From Brevibacillus fluminis (GTDB lineage Bacteria; Bacillota; Bacilli; Brevibacillales; Brevibacillaceae): DNA of 64,000 nt. A program made the position numbers and the translations under genes. The notes under the pieces are model-generated. The model was not told the origin of the DNA. It was given only the letters and a program-made list of their open reading frames with translations, and searched no databases. The stretch covers positions 327,903-391,902 of the forward strand of contig NZ_RHHQ01000007.1 in the NCBI RefSeq assembly GCF_003710825.1, read 5' to 3'. Positions 17,409-26,589 of this stretch are shown piece after piece; positions within the stretch are counted from its first letter, which is position 1; each line of letters opens with the position of its first letter.

Positions 17409-18677
17409 ATGTTCAAATTTAACGATGACAAAGGTCAGCTGAAATGCTCTTTTTGCGGCAAATCACAGGAGCAGGTACGCAAGCTGGTAGCCGGACCTGG
17501 CGTTTATATTTGTGATGAGTGCATCGAGCTCTGCAATGAGATCGTCCAAGAAGAACTGGGCAGCGACGAAGAAATCGATATGAAGGAAATCCCGAAACCG
17601 ATGGAGATTCGCAAAATCCTTGATGACTATGTCATCGGTCAGGATTTGGCAAAAAAATCCTTGTCGGTTGCGGTTTATAACCATTACAAACGGATCAATA
17701 CCGGTGCCAAGATCGAAGATGTGGAATTGCAAAAATCCAACATCGTGCTGATCGGTCCTACCGGTAGCGGGAAAACGCTGCTGGCTCAAACGCTGGCGCG
17801 CATTTTGAACGTACCGTTTGCCATCGCGGACGCTACCTCGCTTACTGAGGCTGGCTACGTAGGGGAAGACGTGGAAAACATCTTGCTCAAACTGATCCAG
17901 GCTGCTGATTACGACGTAGAAAAAGCCGAGAAGGGCATCATCTACATCGACGAGATCGACAAGGTTGCCCGCAAGTCGGAGAACCCGTCCATCACGCGTG
18001 ATGTTTCTGGCGAAGGCGTACAGCAAGCACTGTTGAAAATTTTGGAAGGAACGGTTGCGAGTGTTCCGCCACAAGGTGGACGCAAACATCCGCACCAAGA
18101 GTTCATCCAAATCGATACGTCCAACATTCTGTTCATTTGCGGCGGAGCGTTTGACGGCATCGAGCAAATCATCAAGCGCCGTATCGGTAAAAAGGTAATT
18201 GGCTTCGGTGCAGACCTGGCTGCCGACGGTGTAAAAGGCGATTTGAAAGCAGGGGAATACTTGAAGCACGTGCTTCCAGAAGACCTGCTCAAATTCGGCT
18301 TGATTCCAGAGTTCGTCGGCCGTCTGCCGGTGATGTCCACTCTGGAGCCGCTTGATGAAGAGACCTTGATCCGCATTTTGACCGAGCCAAAAAATGCGCT
18401 GATCAAACAGTATCAAAAGCTGCTGCTGCTTGATGGTGTTGAGCTTGAATTCGAAAATGAGGCGCTGCATCAGATTTCGAAGGAAGCAATCAAGCGCAAC
18501 ACAGGTGCGCGCGGCTTGCGTGCGATCATTGAACAAATCATGCTCGATATGATGTATGAGCTGCCATCCCGTGAGGATGTAGGCAAATGCGTTATTACCG
18601 AAGCAGTTGTCAAAGACAAAGTGAAGCCGATGCTTACCAATAAAGAAGGCCGCGCCGTACACGGCGAAATTGCCTAA
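17409..18677 (+). CDS. clpX: ATP-dependent Clp protease ATP-binding subunit ClpX
   Basis: 422-residue AAA+ unfoldase. The N-terminal zinc-binding domain has paired motifs CSFC and CDEC (about 13-37); Walker A GPTGSGKT near 118, Walker [10 protein letters not shown] near 180, and a C-terminal sensor-2 region ([12 protein letters not shown]). It recognises and unfolds substrates and feeds them to ClpP. The frame opens at a GTG (17400) that is part of the GAGAGGTG ribosome site, so the ATG at 17409 is chosen. The gene ends at its own terminator. Confidence 0.97.
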   Translation: MFKFNDDKGQLKCSFCGKSQEQVRKLVAGPGVYICDECIELCNEIVQEELGSDEEIDMKEIPKPMEIRKILDDYVIGQDLAKKSLSVAVYNHYKRINTGAKIEDVELQKSNIVLIGPTGSGKTLLAQTLARILNVPFAIADATSLTEAGYVGEDVENILLKLIQAADYDVEKAEKGIIYIDEIDKVARKSENPSITRDVSGEGVQQALLKILEGTVASVPPQGGRKHPHQEFIQIDTSNILFICGGAFDGIEQIIKRRIGKKVIGFGADLAADGVKGDLKAGEYLKHVLPEDLLKFGLIPEFVGRLPVMSTLEPLDEETLIRILTEPKNALIKQYQKLLLLDGVELEFENEALHQISKEAIKRNTGARGLRAIIEQIMLDMMYELPSREDVGKCVITEAVVKDKVKPMLTNKEGRAVHGEIA

Positions 18678-18688
18678 CATGTCGATCG

Positions 18689-18716
18689 ACCACCCCAAAC
18701 ATGGGGTGGTTTTTCG
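18689..18716 (+). terminator. Terminator after clpX
   Basis: ACCACCCCA (18689-18697) pairs with TGGGGTGGT (18702-18710), then TTTTC. Confidence 0.9.
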
Positions 18717-18745
18717 TTTACTCTCTCGCAGCATAGGCAATACTA
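18716..18745 (+). promoter_or_regulatory. Sigma-F promoter of lonB
   Basis: GTTTA (18716-18720), 15-bp spacer, GGCAATACTA (18736-18745). Both boxes fit the forespore sigma-F consensus GYWTA / GGNRANANTW at every position. B. subtilis lonB is sigma-F-controlled. Confidence 0.65.
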
Positions 18746-18789
18746 CTTTATATAGTTGAGAGGATGCGTAAGCTGGGAGGGAAAGGCTC

Positions 18790-20496
18790 ATGGATTATAC
18801 AACGTTGATTATTGCATGTATCGAAGTTGTCGTAGGGATCATTATCGGAACCTATTTTTGGAATCTGTTGCGTGCGCAGCGTACGACGAAGCAATCGACG
18901 GATAAAGAAACGCGCAAGGACATGGATCAGCTGCGCAAATTGCGCATGATCGCCCTGACAGAACCGTTGTCGGAAAAAACACGGCCAAGCGAGCTCGCGG
19001 AGATCGTCGGTCAGGAAGACGGGCTAAAGGCGCTGCGTGCAGCGCTATGCGGACCGAATCCGCAGCACGTCATCATTTATGGACCGCCGGGCGTCGGAAA
19101 AACAGCAGCCGCGCGCGTCGTACTAGAAGCGGCGAAGAAAAATGCGCTTTCGCCGTTTAAGAGCGACGCCAAGTTCGTGGAGGTAGATGCGACGATTGCT
19201 CGTTTTGATGAACGAGGTATCGCGGATCCACTCATTGGTTCCGTGCATGATCCGATTTACCAAGGTGCGGGCGCGATGGGGCAAGCGGGCATCCCGCAGC
19301 CGAAGCCGGGCGCCGTTACCAAAGCGCACGGGGGCATCCTGTTCCTCGATGAAATCGGCGAATTGCACCCGGTGCAAATGAACAAGCTCTTAAAAGTGCT
19401 GGAAGACCGCAAAGTGATGCTCGAGAGTGCTTATTACAGTGAGGAAAATACCCAGATCCCGGCACATATACATGATGTATTCCGCTATGGACTGCCGGCG
19501 GATTTCCGACTGGTCGGCGCGACGACGCGTTCGCCGGAAGAATTGCCTCCAGCACTGCGCTCCCGCTGCTTGGAGATTTTCTTCCGTCCGCTGATGCCGG
19601 CAGAGGTCGGCAGCATCATCCGTACGGCTTCGCAAAAGCTGGATATGATTTTGACGGAAGAGGCAGTGGCGGTCGTCGAGCGCTATGCAACCAACGGCCG
19701 GGAAGCCATCAACACACTGCAGATTGCCGCAGGGATCGCCATGACGGAAGAGCGGAAATCGATCGAGCCAGCCGACGTGGAATGGGTTGTCCACAGTAGC
19801 CAGAAGTCGCCACGCCACGAAAAGAAAGTGCACCAGACACCGCAAATCGGGTTGATCAACGGATTGGCGGTTTACGGCCCGAACATGGGAAGCGTCATGG
19901 AGCTGGAGGTCACAGCTACGCTCGCGACGATCCCGGGTAACGGACGCGTGACAATGACGGGTATGGTGGAAGAAGAGGAGCTGGGCAACCGCAATCGGAC
20001 CATCCGCCGCAAATCGACGGCGAAAGGCTCGATTGAAAACGTGTTGACCGTCTTGCATCGATTAGGAGTGGCTCCTTACGATTATGATTTGCACATCAAC
20101 TTTCCAGGCGGTATTCCGGTAGACGGACCATCAGCAGGGCTTACGATCGCGATCGCCATCTTCTCGGCGATTCAAAAGAAGCGAATCGACAACCTGCTGG
20201 CAGTCAGTGGTGAAATCAGCATCCACGGCAAAGTGAAGCCGGTAGGCGGCATTGTCGCCAAGGTTGAGGCAGCACGACAGGCAGGTGCGACCCGCGTCTT
20301 GATTCCGGAGGAAAACTGGCAATCGATCTTCACGGAGATGGAAGGCATTCAAGTGATTCCCGTCAGTATGGTGCAGGAAGGACTGAAGCTGGCGCTCCTA
20401 GATGAAGAGGTCGAGCTGGAGACGCCAGCGAGCGAGCGGGCGCCGCTGACGCTGCCGGTTCAGACGGATGAGCTGGGGACGACCTTGCCGATTTAA
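18790..20496 (+). CDS. lonB: Sporulation-associated Lon-like protease LonB
   Basis: 568 residues. A single N-terminal membrane anchor (about 4-25), then an AAA+ module with Walker [12 protein letters not shown] near 98 and Walker B GGILFLDEIGEL near 190, then a Lon-type protease domain with the Ser in PVDGPSAGLTIA and the Lys in GKVKPVGGIVAK. It lacks the large N-terminal domain of LonA. In B. subtilis LonB acts in the forespore. GGGAGGGAAAG precedes the ATG. The sigma-F-like promoter upstream agrees with forespore expression. Confidence 0.95.
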   Translation: MDYTTLIIACIEVVVGIIIGTYFWNLLRAQRTTKQSTDKETRKDMDQLRKLRMIALTEPLSEKTRPSELAEIVGQEDGLKALRAALCGPNPQHVIIYGPPGVGKTAAARVVLEAAKKNALSPFKSDAKFVEVDATIARFDERGIADPLIGSVHDPIYQGAGAMGQAGIPQPKPGAVTKAHGGILFLDEIGELHPVQMNKLLKVLEDRKVMLESAYYSEENTQIPAHIHDVFRYGLPADFRLVGATTRSPEELPPALRSRCLEIFFRPLMPAEVGSIIRTASQKLDMILTEEAVAVVERYATNGREAINTLQIAAGIAMTEERKSIEPADVEWVVHSSQKSPRHEKKVHQTPQIGLINGLAVYGPNMGSVMELEVTATLATIPGNGRVTMTGMVEEEELGNRNRTIRRKSTAKGSIENVLTVLHRLGVAPYDYDLHINFPGGIPVDGPSAGLTIAIAIFSAIQKKRIDNLLAVSGEISIHGKVKPVGGIVAKVEAARQAGATRVLIPEENWQSIFTEMEGIQVIPVSMVQEGLKLALLDEEVELETPASERAPLTLPVQTDELGTTLPI

Positions 20497-20535
20497 ACAA
20501 AAAGGAAAGAAAGTGCGTTTCCGGCTTGGGCAAAT

Positions 20536-20564
20536 TAGACATTGTTCCCGCTTTGCGCTAAAAT
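20536..20564 (+). promoter_or_regulatory. Sigma-A promoter of lon
   Basis: TAGACA (20536-20541), 17-bp spacer, TAAAAT (20559-20564); each box matches the consensus at five of six positions. It lies about 75 bases before the lon start. Confidence 0.65.
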
Positions 20565-20640
20565 GATACGAAAACGCCTCATTTACTACAGAAAAAAGAA
20601 AACGACGGTGATTTCATAAAGGTCATGGAGGTGCTTACTT

Positions 20641-22959
20641 ATGAGTGAACGTACCGGCACACGGGACATTCCGCTTTTGCCTTTGCGCGGGCTGCTCGTG
20701 TATCCAAGCATGGTACTTCACTTGGATGTGGGTAGGGAGAAATCTATTAAGGCCCTTGAACGAGCCATGGTGGATGACAACAAAATTCTCTTAGCCACCC
20801 AGGAGGAAGTTCAGATTGAAGAGCCGGATGCCGAGCAAATTTACAGCATCGGTACCGTTGCTCGCGTCAAGCAGATGCTGAAGCTCCCAAATGGTACGAT
20901 TCGCGTCCTGGTTGAGGGATTGCAACGGGCCAAAATTGAGGAGTTTAAGAGCAAGGACGAGTATTTTATCGTCAGCATCAGCTATTTGGAAGAAGAAGTA
21001 ACGGACGAAAACGAACTGGAAGCGCTAATGCGGGCCGTTCTTGCCCATTTTGAGCAATATATCAAGCTTTCCAAAAAGGTTTCACCGGAGACCCTGACAT
21101 CGGTTACTGACATTGAGGAACCGGGGCGCCTGGCAGACGTAATCGCTTCGCACTTGCCGATCAAAATAGATGACAAGCAGGAGATTTTGGAGACGACCAA
21201 CATTAAGGAACGTCTTGAGCTGTTGCTTGGAATCTTGAACAATGAACGCGAAGTGCTCGAGCTGGAACGCAAGATCAACCAGCGCGTGAAAAAGCAGATG
21301 GAAAAAACGCAGAAAGAGTACTACCTGCGCGAGCAAATGAAGGCAATCCAAAAAGAGCTTGGCGATAAGGAAGGCCGCGCTGGCGAGGTGGAAGAGCTGC
21401 GTTCCCAATTGGATAAGTCGGATGTGCCTGAGAACATCCGCACCAAAATCGAGAAAGAGCTCGAGCGATTGGAAAAAATGCCGTCCACCTCTGCTGAGGG
21501 CAGTGTCATTCGTACATATATCGATACGCTTCTTGCTCTTCCATGGACCAAGAAGACAACGGATAATCTGGACATCAAGCATGCGGAAGATGTGCTGAAT
21601 GAAGACCACTACGGCTTGGAAAAGCCGAAAGAGCGCGTGCTGGAATACTTGGCCGTGCAAAAGCTGGTCAACAAAATGCGCGGCCCGATTTTGTGCTTGG
21701 TTGGACCGCCGGGTGTGGGGAAAACCTCACTGGCACGTTCCATCGCCAGAGCGCTAGAGCGCGAATTCGTGCGCATCTCGCTGGGAGGCGTGCGGGATGA
21801 AGCCGAAATTCGCGGTCACCGCCGTACGTATGTTGGTGCCATGCCGGGCCGGATCATTCAAGGAATGAAGCAGGCGGGCACGATCAATCCGGTCTTTTTG
21901 CTGGATGAAATCGACAAGCTGGCATCCGATTTCCGCGGCGATCCGTCATCGGCGCTTTTGGAAGTGCTGGACCCGAACCAAAATGACAAGTTCAGCGACC
22001 ACTATGTGGAAGAGACGTACGATTTGACCAACGTGATGTTCATAACGACAGCCAACTCACTGCACACCATACCGCGTCCGTTGCTTGACCGGATGGAGAC
22101 GATTCGCATTTCCGGCTACACGGAACTGGAGAAGCTGAACATCCTGAAGGGCTATTTGCTACCGAAGCAGATGGAAGACCATGGATTGGGCAAAGATAAG
22201 CTGTCGATGAACGAAGAGGCGCAAATGAAGGTTATCCGCCAATATACGCGGGAATCGGGCGTGCGCAACCTGAATCGCGAGGTGGCCAACATTTGTCGCA
22301 AAGCCGCGAAATTAATCGTGAGCGGTGACAAGAAAAAAGTCGTGGTCACGCCGAAAACGGTAGAGGCACTCTTGGGCAAACCGCGTTACCGTTACGGACT
22401 GGCGGAGAAGGAAGATCAGATCGGATCGGTGACTGGTCTGGCTTGGACCGAAACGGGCGGCGACACGCTGAACGTGGAAGTCAGCATCCTTCCTGGCAAA
22501 GGAAAGCTTACGCTGACCGGCCAGCTGGGCGATGTCATGAAGGAATCGGCACAAGCGGCATTCAGCTACATTCGCTCGCGCGCCGAAGAGCTCGATATCG
22601 ATCCGGATTTTTATGAGAAAAACGACATCCACATCCATGTGCCGGAGGGAGCCATTCCAAAGGATGGACCATCCGCAGGGATTACGATGGCGACCGCGTT
22701 GGTTTCCGCTCTGACAGGTAAGCCGGTGCGTAAAGAAGTGGGCATGACCGGAGAAATTACGCTACGCGGGCGCGTGCTGCCGATCGGTGGCTTGAAGGAA
22801 AAATCGCTTTCTGCGCACCGTGCCGGATTGACCACTGTGATTTTACCGAAAGACAATGAAAAGGATATTGAGGACATCCCGGAAAGCGTGCGCAAAGAAA
22901 TGAAGTTCTTGCCAGTTGCGCATTTGGACGAGGTTTTGAAACACGCTCTTTCGAGATGA
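20641..22959 (+). CDS. lon: ATP-dependent protease La
   Basis: 772-residue soluble LonA. N-terminal LON substrate-binding domain (about 10-200; [15 protein letters not shown]), coiled-coil linker, AAA+ module with Walker [12 protein letters not shown] near 355 and Walker [11 protein letters not shown] near 420, and C-terminal Ser-Lys protease with [12 protein letters not shown] and [13 protein letters not shown]. It degrades misfolded and regulatory proteins. GGAGGTG precedes the ATG. engB follows after 13 bases, so they probably form one unit. Confidence 0.97.
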   Translation: MSERTGTRDIPLLPLRGLLVYPSMVLHLDVGREKSIKALERAMVDDNKILLATQEEVQIEEPDAEQIYSIGTVARVKQMLKLPNGTIRVLVEGLQRAKIEEFKSKDEYFIVSISYLEEEVTDENELEALMRAVLAHFEQYIKLSKKVSPETLTSVTDIEEPGRLADVIASHLPIKIDDKQEILETTNIKERLELLLGILNNEREVLELERKINQRVKKQMEKTQKEYYLREQMKAIQKELGDKEGRAGEVEELRSQLDKSDVPENIRTKIEKELERLEKMPSTSAEGSVIRTYIDTLLALPWTKKTTDNLDIKHAEDVLNEDHYGLEKPKERVLEYLAVQKLVNKMRGPILCLVGPPGVGKTSLARSIARALEREFVRISLGGVRDEAEIRGHRRTYVGAMPGRIIQGMKQAGTINPVFLLDEIDKLASDFRGDPSSALLEVLDPNQNDKFSDHYVEETYDLTNVMFITTANSLHTIPRPLLDRMETIRISGYTELEKLNILKGYLLPKQMEDHGLGKDKLSMNEEAQMKVIRQYTRESGVRNLNREVANICRKAAKLIVSGDKKKVVVTPKTVEALLGKPRYRYGLAEKEDQIGSVTGLAWTETGGDTLNVEVSILPGKGKLTLTGQLGDVMKESAQAAFSYIRSRAEELDIDPDFYEKNDIHIHVPEGAIPKDGPSAGITMATALVSALTGKPVRKEVGMTGEITLRGRVLPIGGLKEKSLSAHRAGLTTVILPKDNEKDIEDIPESVRKEMKFLPVAHLDEVLKHALSR

Positions 22960-22972
22960 ATGGGGATACGAA

Positions 22973-23629
22973 ATGAAAATTACATCAGCTGAATTTATTA
23001 CAAGTGCTGTTGCAGCCAACCAATATCCCACAGACGGCCTACCGGAGATTGCTCTGGTAGGTCGCTCCAATGTGGGCAAATCTTCGCTCTTGAACAAAAT
23101 GATGAACCGCAAAGCATTGGCGCGGACGAGCTCTAAGCCGGGAAAAACTCAAACGTTGAACTATTTTTTGGTCAATAAAAGCATTTATTTGGTTGACTTT
23201 CCTGGTTACGGCTATGCTAAGGTAGCCAAATCGATCAAAGAAACTTGGGGCAAAATGATCCAGACTTATTTGGCAAAGCGAGAAGAGCTGCGCTTCATGG
23301 TGCAGCTCGTGGACATTCGCCACGCGCCGAGCAAGGATGACGTGGCGATGTACGCCTGGTCCAAGGAAATCGGTATTCCGGTTGTGGTCGTGGCAACGAA
23401 AGCGGACAAAATCGCCCGCGGCCGTTGGCAGCAGCATACCAAAATCATCCGTGAGACCATGAACGTTCGTGGTGGTGACCCGATTCTCGTATTCTCGTCG
23501 GAGACGGGACAGGGGCGAGATGAGCTGTGGCAAGAGATCATCAACCGAATCAAGGAGCAGGACGCTATGGTAGCGGCCGCAGCCAAGGAAGCGAAAGAAG
23601 AAAAGAAGAAAGCGGAAAGCGTCGAGTAG
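22973..23629 (+). CDS. engB: Ribosome-biogenesis GTP-binding protein EngB/YsxC
   Basis: 218-residue TrmE-Era-EngA-type GTPase for 50S assembly. G1 GRSNVGKSSLLN near 30, switch region TSSKPGKTQTLN, G3 DFPGYGYAKV near 75, G4 VATKADK near 142 and G5 VFSSETGQG. The last about 20 residues are a Lys/Glu/Ala-rich tail beyond the usual domain. It is adjacent to lon as in B. subtilis (lonA-ysxC). The ribosome site is weak, compatible with coupling to lon. Confidence 0.95.
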   Translation: MKITSAEFITSAVAANQYPTDGLPEIALVGRSNVGKSSLLNKMMNRKALARTSSKPGKTQTLNYFLVNKSIYLVDFPGYGYAKVAKSIKETWGKMIQTYLAKREELRFMVQLVDIRHAPSKDDVAMYAWSKEIGIPVVVVATKADKIARGRWQQHTKIIRETMNVRGGDPILVFSSETGQGRDELWQEIINRIKEQDAMVAAAAKEAKEEKKKAESVE

Positions 23630-23656
23630 GGCCGATTGAACAAAGGAGAGGAGCAG

Positions 23657-25012
23657 ATGAGCCAAGCGGATTTCTTTGCGATCAGAGGCGTCATTGAGGG
23701 ATTTTACGGCAAACCGTGGACGCATGAGGAACGGGTCGATATGCTCGCCTTTCTTGGCCGTCATCGGTTCAACGCCTATTTTTACGCCCCCAAGGATGAT
23801 TTGTATTTGCGAGAGGATTGGCAAAAGCCACATACGGAGGCTTCTCTTGCCAAGATATCCGCGCTGATCGCCCATGCGAGGCAGGCAGGGCTCGCCTTTT
23901 ATTATTGCTTAAGCCCGGGCTTGTCGATGCAGTATGCGAGCAACGCGCACTTTGACAAGCTCCTCGGCAAATATCATCAGCTGTTTTCCATCGGAGTACG
24001 GCGGTTCGCCCTCCTGTTTGATGATATTCCCGCCGTCCTGATGCATGCGGAAGACAAGCAAACGTTCAGCTCTTTGGCCCAGGCCCATGCTGCTGTGACG
24101 AATAAGCTCCAAACCGAGCTCGCTTCCTGGTCGGAAGAAAACCAGCTTATTGTCTGCCCTACGCTGTATCATGGCACGGGAGATGAGCGGTATGTCCGCG
24201 AGCTTGGTGAGCTTGTGCCAGCACAGCTCCCGCTCTTTTGGACAGGAAGGTTCGTCTGTTCGCCGATGCTGACAGAAGCGGACGCACGACATTTCCTCGA
24301 GTCAACGGGACATTTGCCGTTTTATTGGGACAATTACCCAGTGAATGATTTGGCAATGGCGCATGAGATGCACATTGGCCCGATCCGTCATCGCGATCCT
24401 AGTTTGCATCGCTATGCGGCAGGCTATATGGCCAATGCGATGGAGTATGCGGAAGCGTCCAAAATCGCGCTCGCTACCATCGGAGAGTATTTGGAGGATC
24501 CGTATGGCTATGATCCGGAATCCGCCTGGCGCAGAGCAATTCAAGAACGGGTGGGCGACGAGGGTGCTGAGCGCTTTCTCGCGTTCGCTGACAATGTGCA
24601 AAGCTCGTGCTTGACCGACGTGGAGTCGCCGCGATTGCTCGAAACGTTTCAGCAATTCCGTTTCAATTTTTTATACGGTGCAAATCCCGGGCAGGCAGTT
24701 GGGGAGCTGACCCGGTTATTTACCGAGATGGAAGAGTCGGCCGACTGGTTGCTCACGCAGTTAAAGAATGACAAGCTGAAGCAAGAGGTTCGACCGTGGC
24801 TGGTGAAATACTGGCACTGGGCAAGGGCCGGTAAGCTAACCGCCCAGCTGATCGCAGCTGGGATGGAAAATAAGATGCTGCAGGCGGCGTCGCTTTATTT
24901 GCAGCTTCATCGCTGGCTGAAACGGACCGAGCGCCTGCCGCATCGCGTCTGCGGCAGTGTCATGAATCTGCTGATCGATGCGGTTTTACAGGAAGTCGCG
25001 AAGCGAAGATAG
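23657..25012 (+). CDS. Beta-N-acetylglucosaminidase-type glycosidase (GH84-like)
   Basis: 451-residue protein with the GH84 (O-GlcNAcase/hyaluronidase-like) catalytic barrel. IRGVIEGFYGKPWTHEER at the start, YFYAPKDDLYLREDW near 40, CLSPGLSMQY near 92 and LLFDDIPAVL near 125 with the Asp pair that catalyses substrate-assisted hydrolysis. No signal peptide is visible, so it may act inside the cell on GlcNAc-containing turnover products, or on a modified protein; substrate unknown. GGAGAGGAG precedes the ATG at 23657; a TTG at 23636 is less likely. It lies 27 bases after engB and ends at a bidirectional terminator. Confidence 0.85.
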   Translation: MSQADFFAIRGVIEGFYGKPWTHEERVDMLAFLGRHRFNAYFYAPKDDLYLREDWQKPHTEASLAKISALIAHARQAGLAFYYCLSPGLSMQYASNAHFDKLLGKYHQLFSIGVRRFALLFDDIPAVLMHAEDKQTFSSLAQAHAAVTNKLQTELASWSEENQLIVCPTLYHGTGDERYVRELGELVPAQLPLFWTGRFVCSPMLTEADARHFLESTGHLPFYWDNYPVNDLAMAHEMHIGPIRHRDPSLHRYAAGYMANAMEYAEASKIALATIGEYLEDPYGYDPESAWRRAIQERVGDEGAERFLAFADNVQSSCLTDVESPRLLETFQQFRFNFLYGANPGQAVGELTRLFTEMEESADWLLTQLKNDKLKQEVRPWLVKYWHWARAGKLTAQLIAAGMENKMLQAASLYLQLHRWLKRTERLPHRVCGSVMNLLIDAVLQEVAKRR

Positions 25013-25030
25013 AAGTGCGTGGTGCAAAGG

Positions 25031-25077
25031 AAAAGGGACCGCCTTCCAGTCTGTGACTGGGAAGCAGTCCCTTTTTT
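25031..25077. terminator. Bidirectional terminator between convergent genes
   Basis: AAAAGGGAC (25031-25039) pairs with GTCCCTTTTTT near 25067-25077, with further pairing TTCCCAGT/ACTGGGAA inside. T tracts exist on both strands, serving the glycosidase and the DMT exporter. Confidence 0.9.
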
Positions 25078-25086
25078 CAGCCAACG

Positions 25087-26019
25087 TTATTTTTCGGCAG
25101 TGGGCATGGATTTTTTGCGCGCAAACAAAAATTGAAACCATGTTTTGAACGGAAGCTCGGTGATAAGCATGCCGGACAGGATGAGAATGCAGCCGAACAT
25201 TTGGCGGGCTGTCAAAACCTCATCGATAAACACAAAGGAGGTAATCGCCGCAAAAACAGGCTCGAGGGCGAAAATCAGAGCCATGCGCGTCGGCGTCGTC
25301 AGCTTCTGGAACGCGGTTTGCGCCAAGAAAGCGATTGCGGTAGCGGGAATCGCGGTGATCAACAGCCCCCAGGTAACGTTTGGATCGAGCATGGCATTGG
25401 CATCAAACGCCTTGTGCCAATCCTCGAAAAGAAACGCGCACAGCCAGCTGATGACTGTGACAGTCGACAATTGGACGATAGCAAGCGGCAAGGCGGGATG
25501 CTGCGGTGCGTATTTTCCGGTGAAGACCAGTTGAAGCGCTCCAGAGATTGCGGAGCCAAAGACCAGCACGTCGCCAAAGTTCAAGCCGATCGTCTTGCTG
25601 ATGGTCAACATGTACAGTCCGACCACTGCAGCTACTATACCTGAGATCGCTTGCCACCCCAGCTTTTGCTTGAGCAGAAATATGGAAAAGAGCGGTACAA
25701 GCACGACTGCCAATCCTGTGATAAAACCTGCTTTTGACGGCGTCGTATACTGGAGTCCGATCGTTTGGAAGGCGTAGATGAGAAAGAGCAAAAACCCAAT
25801 CCAGACGCCATGGCGGATCAGCTTTGGCGTGAACGCGCTGCGCAAATGCGGATAAAACAACAGAATCACTGCCAAAAAAGCAGTCGCAATTGTAAAGCGA
25901 ACGCCGTTAAACGTATTCGGAGGCAGAACGGAAATTGCATTTTGCACGACGAGAAAGGTTGCGCCCCACACGACCGTGATCAAAAGCAGGGTGAATTCTG
26001 CCCAAAGCTGCTTTTTCAA
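25087..26019 (-). CDS. EamA/DMT-family transporter
   Basis: About 310 residues with ten predicted membrane helices in two EamA repeats. [25 protein letters not shown] at the N-terminus and [26 protein letters not shown] in repeat 1 are typical; [14 protein letters not shown] is the corresponding repeat-2 motif. It is probably an exporter of metabolites or amino acids; the substrate is unknown. The frame extends to a GTG at 26058, but the TTG at 26019 is five bases after a GGGGA ribosome site and gives the usual short cytoplasmic N-terminus. Confidence 0.85.
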   Translation of the reverse strand: MKKQLWAEFTLLLITVVWGATFLVVQNAISVLPPNTFNGVRFTIATAFLAVILLFYPHLRSAFTPKLIRHGVWIGFLLFLIYAFQTIGLQYTTPSKAGFITGLAVVLVPLFSIFLLKQKLGWQAISGIVAAVVGLYMLTISKTIGLNFGDVLVFGSAISGALQLVFTGKYAPQHPALPLAIVQLSTVTVISWLCAFLFEDWHKAFDANAMLDPNVTWGLLITAIPATAIAFLAQTAFQKLTTPTRMALIFALEPVFAAITSFVFIDEVLTARQMFGCILILSGMLITELPFKTWFQFLFARKKSMPTAEK

Positions 26020-26102
26020 AATATCCCCACTTTTCACTATGTTGTAAGTATGATGCACACTCTCCCGATCATACGGGATGCCGTCGCCGCTGGCAAGGAA
26101 TA

Positions 26103-26459
26103 TTACCCGTTCCGCCGAAAACGGATTCCGCTGGAAATGACAGCGTACAAAAGTCCGAGTCCGACCACGATCAAGAATGGCAGGGAACCGGTTGCTGCCG
26201 TGGCCAGTTTGAGAGGCAGGAGCGTAATTAGAAGTGAGCCGATTAGGACGATGACTAGAAAGCCCGTCAACGTACTGGTGAACGGTTGTCTGATCCCGCG
26301 CCGCTCCAAAATCATTCGGTTGGCAAACGAGCCCATGGCTGCCCCGATAAAAGCACCGAAAGCAGCGGAATCGTTCATCATCTGCGGCAGCAGGCAGGAA
26401 AACAGGAGGGCCATGATGCCTCCAAGCAATCCGATAAATACTTGTTGTGATCTAGTCAA
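26103..26459 (-). CDS. Small three-helix membrane protein of unknown function
   Basis: 118 residues, three or four hydrophobic segments: [38 protein letters not shown] and two near the C-terminus ([34 protein letters not shown]). No family recognised. The likely start is TTG at 26459, seven bases after GGAAGGGTGGA; longer frames run into the upstream chemoreceptor gene. A good sigma-A promoter lies upstream on the same strand. It is divergent from the chemoreceptor. Confidence 0.72.
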   Translation of the reverse strand: MTRSQQVFIGLLGGIMALLFSCLLPQMMNDSAAFGAFIGAAMGSFANRMILERRGIRQPFTSTLTGFLVIVLIGSLLITLLPLKLATAATGSLPFLIVVGLGLLYAVISSGIRFRRNG

Positions 26460-26484
26460 ACTATCATTCCACCCTTCCAAATTG

Positions 26485-26513
26485 ATTTTATCGGATGTTC
26501 TTCTTCCAACCAA
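26485..26513 (-). promoter_or_regulatory. Sigma-A promoter of the small membrane protein gene
   Basis: On the minus strand TTGGTT (complement of 26508-26513), 17-bp spacer, TAAAAT (complement of 26485-26490). Confidence 0.6.
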
Positions 26514-26589
26514 GGTTTTTCCTATGCTATTCTCTAGTATAAATAGAGAGTTTGTAGAAAAATGGAAGATCAGGGGGTTGGGGATCGTG

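Noticed and set aside
25765..26589. Upstream extension of the chemoreceptor frame
   Set aside because: It runs antisense through the DMT exporter and the small membrane protein, carries no conserved domain, and a ribosome site stands at 26590.
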